DNA of 9,040 bases from NCBI GenBank assembly GCA_038244055.1, contig JBBRTW010000290.1, forward strand, positions 1-9,040. Reading direction: 5' to 3'. Each line of letters begins with the position of its first letter. Within the stretch, counting starts at the first letter, position 1. Under the pieces are notes generated by a model. It saw only the letters and a program-made list of their open reading frames with translations, searched no databases and had not been told where the DNA came from. Source of the DNA: DASPKW01 sp038244055 (GTDB lineage: Bacteria; Planctomycetota; Phycisphaerae; Tepidisphaerales; Tepidisphaeraceae). Of this stretch, positions 1 through 5,394 are shown in pieces. Made by a program: the position numbers and the translations under genes.

Positions 1-356
1 ATGGCTGCCACGAAGCCGTAGAATACATAAGTCACCACCGCAAATACCACGTTCAGGCCCAGCGCGAAATGCGCCGGTCCGGAGAGTCGATATCGGTTCG
101 AGCTGACACGAGCCAACGCGGCGGCCGCCAAAATCAAACCGACCACCGGCGCGACCATCAGCCCGCCGCGTATGAGCGCGAGCAAGCCTTGTCCGCGCGA
201 CCACGTTCCGGCGCTCATCAAGCATCCAAACCACACAAAGAAAAATGCCATCCAAGCCACCGCGCAGACTGTCGCGGCGTACGCCAGGCGGGTGACGCGA
301 ACGGCTGCGATCGCCGTGCGCATCGGAGGTTCATAATCGAGTGTGCTGCTGTCCAT
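1..356 (-). CDS. Polytopic membrane protein, unknown function, C-terminus outside the window
   Basis: Reading from an ATG at 356-354, the frame stays open for 118 codons to the window edge, so only the N-terminus is visible. It begins MDSSTLDYEPPMRTAIAAVR and then has three strongly hydrophobic stretches, at about residues 22-46, 58-81 and 95-118, separated by short loops with Arg (a TWSRGQG loop and a VSSNRYRLSGP loop). There is no cleavable signal peptide; the first segment follows about 20 mostly polar residues. The start lies one base after the TGA of the HicB-like gene (TGA-A-ATG), with no good Shine-Dalgarno sequence, so translational coupling is likely. I do not recognise the family. 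Position downstream of a MoxR-VWA pair suggests, only by context, a membrane component expressed with it. The long open frame and hydrophobic periodicity make it a real gene with fair confidence. Confidence 0.72.
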   Translation of the reverse strand, partial: MDSSTLDYEPPMRTAIAAVRVTRLAYAATVCAVAWMAFFFVWFGCLMSAGTWSRGQGLLALIRGGLMVAPVVGLILAAAALARVSSNRYRLSGPAHFALGLNVVFAVVTYVFYGFVAA

Positions 357-357
357 T

Positions 358-624
358 TCATTTTTCAGTAGCCGCCCAGCGCCATCGTGGCGCGGACGTT
401 GCCGATGTTGGGAGAAGGTCTCGCACATAATGCAGATGGATCAGTTCGGGCTTTTCTTCAGTCTCATCGAAAGATACATCCACCGCCTCGCGAATATTGC
501 GAATCAACTCATCGCGCGTGTCGCCTTCGGTGACAATATCGCGATTCCCATCCGACCAATGGGCGCGGGCCGTATAGCCGCCGTCGATGTCGTCTTCAGT
601 CACAATGAAAGTGATTTCTCGCAT
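358..624 (-). CDS. HicB-like small protein (solitary; family often mislabelled 2-oxoisovalerate dehydrogenase E1 beta)
   Basis: This 88-residue protein has the layout of the HicB-like fold: an N-terminal strand (MREITFIVTED), a glycine turn and strand (DGGYTARAHW), a Thr/Glu-Gly-Asp-Thr turn (VTEGDTRDELIRNIREAV) leading into a helix, then a final strand region (KPELIHLHYVRD). This matches small proteins that databases often name 2-oxoisovalerate dehydrogenase E1 beta subunit, which is almost certainly a misannotation. True HicB antitoxins pair with a HicA mRNA interferase encoded next door. No HicA-like frame is present here, and there is no obvious C-terminal DNA-binding domain. Family members usually end soon after HxHxVRD; this one continues for about 20 residues rich in Pro, Arg and Trp, which looks atypical. 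The start codon abuts a 31-nt repeat that fills most of the 36-nt gap after moxR. Role unknown. Confidence 0.75.
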   Translation of the reverse strand: MREITFIVTEDDIDGGYTARAHWSDGNRDIVTEGDTRDELIRNIREAVDVSFDETEEKPELIHLHYVRDLLPTSATSAPRWRWAATEK

Positions 625-655
625 CTTCGTGCTCTTCGCATCCTTCGTGGTTCAA
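625..655 (-). repeat. 31-nt dispersed repeat, copy A (CACGAAG type)
   Basis: On the minus strand this reads TTGAACCACGAAGG followed by two more degenerate CACGAAG-like units. It aligns without gaps to 5363-5393, with 25 of 31 bases identical. It begins five bases after the moxR stop codon and ends at the base before the ATG of the HicB-like gene. The copy therefore makes up nearly the whole intergenic space, and its internal GAAGAG, seven bases before the ATG, could act as a weak ribosome binding site. Short repeats built on ACCACGAAG units are common between genes in many bacterial genomes; their function is not known. Confidence 0.7.
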
Positions 656-660
656 TCGCC

Positions 661-1704
661 TCACACCCTCCCCGCCGCCAGATCCGCCTCGATCGTCGTC
701 GGCGTATCGCTCAAAATCTTCTCCAGCACCATGTCCGTCGTGATTCCCTCCGCCTCGCCTTCGAAATTCAGGATCACCCGATGCCGCATCGCCGGGACGG
801 CCACTTCCTTAATGTCCTGGAAGCTCACGTGGAACCTGCCATCCAGCAGCGCCCGCACCTTGGCCGCCAATGTGATCGCCTGGGCAGCACGGGGGCTGGC
901 CCCAACCCGCAGGAACTGATTCACCATCGGCACGCTCCACTGCCCCTCCGGATGGGTCGCGAGGACGCACCGAATCGCGTAATCCTGAACGTGCGGCGCG
1001 ATCACCACCCGCCGCACCAGCGTCTGGTGCTCCATGATCTTCGCCCCATCGATCACCGGCTGGATATCCGCCTTGTAGCCGGTCGTCGTGCGGTCCAGGA
1101 TCGCCCGCAGTTCCTGGCGGTCCGAATACTGCACCACCAGCTTGAAGAAGAAGCGGTCGAGCTGCGCTTCGGGCAGCGGATAGGTGCCTTCCTGCTCCAG
1201 CGGGTTCTGCGTGGCCATCACGAAAAACGGCTCTTCCAGCTTGCGAATCTCGCCGCCGGCCGTCACCTGCTTTTCCTGCATCGCCTCCAGCATGGCCGAC
1301 TGCGTCTTGGGCGTGGCGCGGTTGATTTCATCCGCCAGCACGATTTGCGAGAAAATCGGCCCATGCTGGAACTGAAACACGCGATGGCCCTGGTCGTTCT
1401 CCATGATGACATTCGTGCCGATCACATCGGCCGGCATCAGGTCGGGCGTGAACTGGATGCGGTTGAACTTGAGATTCAGCGCATCCGCGAGCGCGCGGAT
1501 CAGGGCCGTCTTGCCCAGGCCCGGCACGCCTTCGAGCAGCGCGTGGCCGCCGACGAAGAGGCACGTCAATACGCCATCGACGATTTCGCGATGGCCGACG
1601 ATCGCCTTGGCGATTTCCGCCTGCACCGCGCGGTAGTCGCGGCGAAAGCCGTCGCAAAGGGCCTGCACCTGGGGGTCGATTCCGGGAATGGGAGCTTGGG
1701 ACAT
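661..1704 (-). CDS. MoxR-family AAA+ ATPase
   Basis: At 347 residues this is full length for a MoxR ATPase, a cytosolic AAA+ chaperone-like enzyme that usually acts with VWA-domain partners in protein maturation or metal insertion. Motifs seen: Walker A GVPGLGKT (59-66), Walker B with LADEINRA (123-130, D125/E126), sensor 1 in MATQNPLEQEGTYPLPEAQ (N167), a conserved arginine in LDRFFF (R184), and sensor 2 in GASPRA (R272). The C-terminal lid helices follow to residue 347. The ATG at 1704 is preceded by an AAGGA element at good spacing. The gene follows the VWA membrane protein after a 217-nt repeat-containing gap, and that neighbour is the natural partner. No DUF58 gene, the usual third member, is in the window; it could lie beyond position 1. 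Family assignment is very secure; the substrate is unknown. Confidence 0.97.
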   Translation of the reverse strand: MSQAPIPGIDPQVQALCDGFRRDYRAVQAEIAKAIVGHREIVDGVLTCLFVGGHALLEGVPGLGKTALIRALADALNLKFNRIQFTPDLMPADVIGTNVIMENDQGHRVFQFQHGPIFSQIVLADEINRATPKTQSAMLEAMQEKQVTAGGEIRKLEEPFFVMATQNPLEQEGTYPLPEAQLDRFFFKLVVQYSDRQELRAILDRTTTGYKADIQPVIDGAKIMEHQTLVRRVVIAPHVQDYAIRCVLATHPEGQWSVPMVNQFLRVGASPRAAQAITLAAKVRALLDGRFHVSFQDIKEVAVPAMRHRVILNFEGEAEGITTDMVLEKILSDTPTTIEADLAAGRV

Positions 1705-1709
1705 AGTTT

Positions 1710-1716
1710 TCCTTTC
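1710..1716 (-). promoter_or_regulatory. Ribosome binding site of the MoxR gene
   Basis: On the minus strand the sequence before the ATG reads GAAAGGAAAACTATG. The AAGGA core lies about six bases upstream of the start at 1704, a normal Shine-Dalgarno position, and supports that start over later ATGs. Confidence 0.7.
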
Positions 1717-1771
1717 GGGCGTTCTTTAATTGGCGGGCGGAAATACTAAAAACGAAAACATCAAGCTGGTC

Positions 1772-1807
1772 CCCTCTCCTGTACTCGGGAGAGGGTTAGG
1801 GTGAGGG
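1772..1807 (+). repeat. Palindromic/G-quadruplex repeat, copy 1
   Basis: This is a 36-nt element in plus orientation. An 8-bp palindrome (arms CCCTCTCC and GGAGAGGG, loop TGTACTCG) is followed by a G-rich tail. From 1787 the plus strand reads G3-AGA-G3-TTA-G3-TGA-G3, a canonical G-quadruplex motif with three 3-nt loops. It differs from the other two full copies at three tail positions (TTA in place of CGG). The element is similar in style to REP-like intergenic palindromes; no RAYT transposase is visible in the window. Confidence 0.85.
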
Positions 1808-1852
1808 CATTCGGCGGAATGCGACACTGTCCTGGATTTCGCGGCCCAAAGA

Positions 1853-1892
1853 CCCTCACCCCCGCCCTCTCCCGAGTACAGGAGAGGGAGTT
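1853..1892 (-). repeat. Palindromic/G-quadruplex repeat, copy 2 (inverted relative to copy 1)
   Basis: Read on the minus strand this copy is identical over 40 nt to the copy at 5242-5281. It has the same 8-bp palindrome, then a G-rich tail G3-AGA-G3-C-G5-TGA-G3. It faces copy 1 across a 45-nt spacer, so a transcript from the VWA gene into moxR could form either two local hairpins or one long stem. This is the only full copy whose G-rich strand is the coding strand of the neighbouring genes. Confidence 0.85.
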
Positions 1893-1921
1893 AGGCGATC
1901 GAAGCTTTAAGTTTTTATTTT

Positions 1922-4900
1922 TTAGTTTTCTTTCTTACTCCCGCCCTCCTGTTCCTTCTCTTTGATCTTTTCCTGCGCACGCTTCTTGGCGGCCATCAAG
2001 CCGCCCATCGTATTTCCGGGTGTTTCGCCCTGCTGGCCCTTGGGCGTCACTTTCGCTTTCGAGGGCGGCGGCACCGCTTTGTTCGTCGCCCCGCCCACCA
2101 CCTGCGTGATATCTCCCGCCACGCCCTGCCTGGCTTCGAATTTCGCCTTGGGGTCCGGCCGCGCAGGCGGCGCGGCCGCGCCGGCGCTTGCTGCGCCGCC
2201 CGCCGCGCCCGCGCCTTCACCCCCGCCGCCACCGGGCTTGAATTTCTGATCGGCCACGTTTTGCCGCACCTGCTTGAGCGAGCCCAGGGTCTGCTCCGAT
2301 TCCTTCTGATCCAGCTTCCTCGTCGTCGTATACGATCGCACCCACCCCGCCACGCCCGCCGCGGCGCGCTTGGTCGAGTTCCAGTCCCAGGCGATGCGCC
2401 GCACCGCCACATCGATGATGATCAGCGCCAGCAGGAAGGGAATCACCACATCCCACACCGGCAATGGGCTCGAAGCCACCGGCATATTCTCCCGATCGAA
2501 CAGATTCACCGATCGGTCGAACGGCGCCAGCAGCCGCCCGCCGCTCCGCTCGGCGATATCCTCCAGCAGCGCATCGTTGGACTGCAGTTCCCGCGTCTCC
2601 GGCGAGGCATTCTGCGCGAACCCGCCCATCAGCATCCCCATCTGCTTGTTCGGGCCATTATAGTGCAGCATGCTGATGTAATTCCCCTGCTGCTGGGCCG
2701 GGAAATCGGCCGTGTAAACGCCCGGCCCGGTCTGCACCAGGCGCACATCGATCGACTCGCCGTTGGGGCCTTGCACGATTCCGCCCATGTTCATGAAGCT
2801 CATGAACCCCGATTCCTTGTTCATCGCCTCGACCACGATCTTGCCTCGGTTGCCTTCCTGGGTCACGCGAATGTCGAAATCCGTCGACATCGGCGGCCGG
2901 GCCACCGACCTCACCACCTGCGCCCAGAATTTCCCGAACGACCCCGATGCCACCCACGAACTCGACCAGCGCTGCGCTGCATCGGGTGTGAACACCACCG
3001 CCTTGCCCAGCCCCGCCTGCCAGCTCGCCAGGATCGGATCGGAGTTATCCCCCGCCACCAGCGCCATGTCGATCTGCGGGTTGGGCTTCTTGCTGGTCAG
3101 CACCATGCCGGTGACCGATGGGATCAGCCGCATCCCCTTGATCAAATCCGAATTGCTTCCAGTGAGCTTGACCGGAATCCCTTCCTTCTTCTCGAAAATC
3201 AGCGAGCGCCGAACGACGGTTGCTTCCTTGATGAAGATCTGCGGCAACTGCGAAGGATTGGATTCGATCGGCCCGTAGAACCGGCCCTTGGTGCGCGTGG
3301 CCATCTCCTCCATCACCGGCGCTACGCCCGCCTTGCCGAGCTGGTGCGGAAAAACCGTCACCGTCGATACCGTGATGTTCATCTGCGCCATCTGAGCGTA
3401 GAGATTCTGATTGGCCCGGCCGACGTTCGGCGGTTGCGGATCGCCATCGGAAATCACGATGATGTGCTTGGCCCGCGCATCGGAATTTTTCAGGCAGGGC
3501 GCGTTCGGCCCGGTGCCGTTGATCGCCAGATCGAAGGCATCGTTGAAATCGGGCATGTCGCCGAGCTGCATGCGCTTGATGGCCGCTTCGACCTTCGCGC
3601 CATCGCCTTTGTCGTTGAGCGGGAAATCCCACTGCGCCCCGCCGACGCCCATCCCCGGCCCGCCGCCCCACCCATAGGAAATCACCCCGATCTGATCGCG
3701 ATCCGACAGCGCCTTGACCGCCTGCAACGCGCACTGCTCGCCCCAGAAATTGCCGCGCGGCATTTCGCACGAGTGCATGATCAGCACCAGCGCCCCCTTG
3801 GGCACCTGCCGCTGGGCCGGGATTTCCATGTTGATCGGCAGCACCTGCTCCGTGCGGGTGTTCTGCCACCCACCCGCGCCGAACGCATCCGGCCCGCCGA
3901 TCATCACCAGCCCGCCCCCCATGTCGTGGACGTAGCGGGCCAGCATCGCATCCTGCATATCATCCAACCCGCCGATCCCATGGGGCACGTTGTGCAGGAT
4001 GACCGCATCGTAATTCTGTAGCGCCACCAGTTCGTGCGGAAATGTTCCCACATCGGTCCGCTCGAGATTGATCCCCTCTTTCTCCAGCGCATCCGACAAT
4101 ACCTTCCCCGCATCGGTCTGCCCCACATCGTTCACCGCATTGTCGACGTACAGAATCTTTCCCTTGCCCTTAATCACCGTAAACCCGCTGGCCGTGTTGT
4201 TCTCCAGCAGCGTATCTGCTTTGCCCGCGCCCACTACGCCGCCCTGAATTTCCTGGCCATCGAAGGTCGCCCGAAATTGCTTGACGCCGGCCGCTAAACC
4301 GGGAACCGTGATCGGAAAGCGGTTCAACCCCGGCTTCAGCGTGATTTTCCGCTTGGTTGCGGTGTCCTTCGAGTCGACGCGAATCGGCTGGCCGTCGATG
4401 GTCACCTCCAGCAGTCCAGTGGCATCGACGACATTGGTCGAGCGGATGAACACCTCCACCGTAAACGGCTCATTCTCGCGCTTCCATGTCGGCGCGACGA
4501 ACCGGTCCATCAAAATTTCATTGGTCACGTTGTAACGCAGCGGCACTACATCGATCGGAATCCCCATCGACTTGGCCCGCGTCACCACCGGCTCGATATT
4601 CCCCATCGTCTGGTTGCCATCCCACACCAGCAGCAGCCGGTGCATCGAGCCCGGCCGGAATGTCGCCAGCGCCAGTTCCAGCGCCGAGGCCACATCGGTC
4701 TGCTCTTTGAGATGCGTGTCCTTGATCGGCGCGGCCTCGGTGACCAGCTCCTTGCTGAGCATCGATTGCAGAATCGCCTGCTCGCCGAAGACGATCTCGC
4801 CGACCTCGTCATCCTTCTGCTTGAAATCGCGCCCGGTGGCGTTCTTCAAATAATCCGCCCACGATTTATCGAACGAATCGCCGGGAAAATTCTTGAACTG

Positions 4901-5227
4901 GTCGGCCGACTGCGAGATATCCCGCACCACCATCAATTCCAGCGAATCGTGCCGGCGCGACCACTTGATCCCGCACAGGATCAGCATCAGCATCGTCAGC
5001 ACACCAAGCCGAACCCCGATCGCCACCCACTTCCGCGCCGGCCCGAGCCCGGCCAGCGATTTCATCCCCATCCACACCACCAGCGCCCCCGCCACCAGAA
5101 ACGTCAGCCCCCAGCCCCAGTGCCAATACTCCAGTTGAATCGGCCAATGAAACGCGAGCACGCCCGGCCACGCCGGCGCATCCACTGCGCCGATCCATCC
5201 CGCCACGCTCTGCATGCGATCCATCAT
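1922..5227 (-). CDS. Membrane-anchored VWA / glutamine-amidotransferase-like domain protein
   Basis: This 1101-residue protein has two N-terminal membrane segments (about 37-56 and 67-88), a large central region, a third membrane segment (about 922-942) and a tail. The first VWA-like region (97-230) keeps a full MIDAS set: DISQS at 103-107, T177, and D203 in VWDGNQ. A GATase1-like domain (357-470) carries the signature GGGLVMIGGPDAFGAGGW, but I see no nucleophilic cysteine, so it is probably non-catalytic. A second VWA-like region (478-670) has MHSCEMP where DxSxS is expected, although VISDGD is kept. After the last membrane helix come a Gly/Ala-rich linker (about 999-1020) and a Lys/Glu-rich end. 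Positive charges suggest a periplasmic central region and a cytoplasmic tail. It probably works with the adjacent MoxR ATPase. The ATG at 5227 has GAGG eight bases upstream; ATG 5224 is an alternative. Confidence 0.92.
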   Translation of the reverse strand: MMDRMQSVAGWIGAVDAPAWPGVLAFHWPIQLEYWHWGWGLTFLVAGALVVWMGMKSLAGLGPARKWVAIGVRLGVLTMLMLILCGIKWSRRHDSLELMVVRDISQSADQFKNFPGDSFDKSWADYLKNATGRDFKQKDDEVGEIVFGEQAILQSMLSKELVTEAAPIKDTHLKEQTDVASALELALATFRPGSMHRLLLVWDGNQTMGNIEPVVTRAKSMGIPIDVVPLRYNVTNEILMDRFVAPTWKRENEPFTVEVFIRSTNVVDATGLLEVTIDGQPIRVDSKDTATKRKITLKPGLNRFPITVPGLAAGVKQFRATFDGQEIQGGVVGAGKADTLLENNTASGFTVIKGKGKILYVDNAVNDVGQTDAGKVLSDALEKEGINLERTDVGTFPHELVALQNYDAVILHNVPHGIGGLDDMQDAMLARYVHDMGGGLVMIGGPDAFGAGGWQNTRTEQVLPINMEIPAQRQVPKGALVLIMHSCEMPRGNFWGEQCALQAVKALSDRDQIGVISYGWGGGPGMGVGGAQWDFPLNDKGDGAKVEAAIKRMQLGDMPDFNDAFDLAINGTGPNAPCLKNSDARAKHIIVISDGDPQPPNVGRANQNLYAQMAQMNITVSTVTVFPHQLGKAGVAPVMEEMATRTKGRFYGPIESNPSQLPQIFIKEATVVRRSLIFEKKEGIPVKLTGSNSDLIKGMRLIPSVTGMVLTSKKPNPQIDMALVAGDNSDPILASWQAGLGKAVVFTPDAAQRWSSSWVASGSFGKFWAQVVRSVARPPMSTDFDIRVTQEGNRGKIVVEAMNKESGFMSFMNMGGIVQGPNGESIDVRLVQTGPGVYTADFPAQQQGNYISMLHYNGPNKQMGMLMGGFAQNASPETRELQSNDALLEDIAERSGGRLLAPFDRSVNLFDRENMPVASSPLPVWDVVIPFLLALIIIDVAVRRIAWDWNSTKRAAAGVAGWVRSYTTTRKLDQKESEQTLGSLKQVRQNVADQKFKPGGGGGEGAGAAGGAASAGAAAPPARPDPKAKFEARQGVAGDITQVVGGATNKAVPPPSKAKVTPKGQQGETPGNTMGGLMAAKKRAQEKIKEKEQEGGSKKEN

Positions 5228-5235
5228 GCGCCAGG

Positions 5236-5239
5236 CCTC
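5236..5239 (-). promoter_or_regulatory. Ribosome binding site of the VWA/GATase-like gene
   Basis: GAGG on the minus strand lies eight bases before the ATG at 5227 (TTGAGGCCTGGCGCATG). This spacing favours 5227 over the in-frame ATGs at 5224 and 5215. It lies only a few bases downstream of the palindromic repeat copy at 5242-5281, so folding of that repeat could affect its access. Confidence 0.6.
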
Positions 5240-5241
5240 AA

Positions 5242-5281
5242 AACTCCCTCTCCTGTACTCGGGAGAGGGCGGGGGTGAGGG
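5242..5281 (+). repeat. Palindromic/G-quadruplex repeat, copy 3
   Basis: Over 40 nt it is identical to the reverse complement of 1853-1892. It has an 8-bp palindrome (arms CCCTCTCC and GGAGAGGG) followed on the plus strand by G3-AGA-G3-C-G5-TGA-G3. The element ends three bases from the ribosome binding site of the VWA gene and would be transcribed as its C-rich strand in the 5' leader. Confidence 0.85.
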
Positions 5282-5362
5282 CGAACGTCAAATCGCGCTC
5301 CAACGTCCGCCTGAAACCCAAAACAACTTCTCCAGACCAACCATTCCTTCAACTCATCAATT

Positions 5363-5393
5363 CTTCGTGCATTTTGTGCCCTTCGTGGTTCAA
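5363..5393 (-). repeat. 31-nt dispersed repeat, copy B (CACGAAG type)
   Basis: The minus strand reads TTGAACCACGAAGGGCACAA and continues to a final GCACGAAG. It matches 625-655 at 25 of 31 positions without gaps. It starts one base after the TGA of the permease-NHL gene, just as copy A starts five bases after the moxR TGA, so both copies sit directly behind a stop codon in the same orientation. Confidence 0.7.
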
Positions 5394-5394
5394 C

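Larger units (their letters stand above)
1705..1921. other. Intergenic region between the VWA gene and moxR, filled by an inverted repeat pair
   Basis: The 217 nt contain no plausible gene. From the VWA stop the minus strand first runs through an A-rich stretch (1900-1921), then a G-rich repeat copy (1892-1853), a 45-nt spacer, the inverted copy (1807-1772), and an AT-rich leader (about 1770-1720) before the moxR ribosome binding site. The spacer edge holds a small perfect hairpin, GCATTC-GGCG-GAATGC, at 1807-1822. No convincing -35/-10 pair was found in the AT-rich leader, though a moxR promoter there is possible. The T-rich tracts are not directly next to the hairpins, so an intrinsic terminator is not supported. 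Confidence 0.55.
5228..5394. other. Intergenic region between the permease-NHL gene and the VWA gene
   Basis: The 167 nt hold two unrelated repeats at opposite ends: the 31-nt CACGAAG-type repeat immediately after the upstream stop (5363-5393), and the palindromic/G-quadruplex repeat just before the downstream ribosome binding site (5242-5281). The roughly 80 nt between them show no recognisable promoter, terminator or RNA. An 18-codon frame there has no usable ribosome binding site and is not called. Confidence 0.55.

Noticed and set aside
625..655. CRISPR-like array from the repeated CACGAAG units
   Set aside because: The units are 7-10 nt and nearly adjacent, without spacers of regular length; they form a simple dispersed repeat.
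343..1749. Long plus-strand open frame of 468 codons across moxR
   Set aside because: It mirrors the MoxR gene on the other strand. Its product is His/Arg-rich without domains, typical of the antisense frame of a GC-rich gene, whereas the minus frame has all AAA+ motifs.
1702..1775. Sigma-70-like promoter ahead of moxR (TTGATG and nearby AT-rich hexamers)
   Set aside because: Spacing between candidate -35 and -10 boxes is 13 or 27 bases, so no acceptable pair could be set.
1772..1921. Rho-independent terminator after the VWA gene
   Set aside because: The GC-rich hairpins are not followed directly by a T-run on either strand; the T-rich tracts are more than ten bases away.
2261..4021. Plus-strand open frame of 586 codons inside the VWA gene
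   Set aside because: It is an Arg/His/Pro-rich antisense shadow with no recognisable fold; the minus-strand protein is clearly genuine.
5284..5340. Small 18-codon frame (MVGLEKLFWVS...) between the fusion gene and the VWA gene
   Set aside because: The purine run touches the ATG with no spacing, and the frame is too short to separate from chance.
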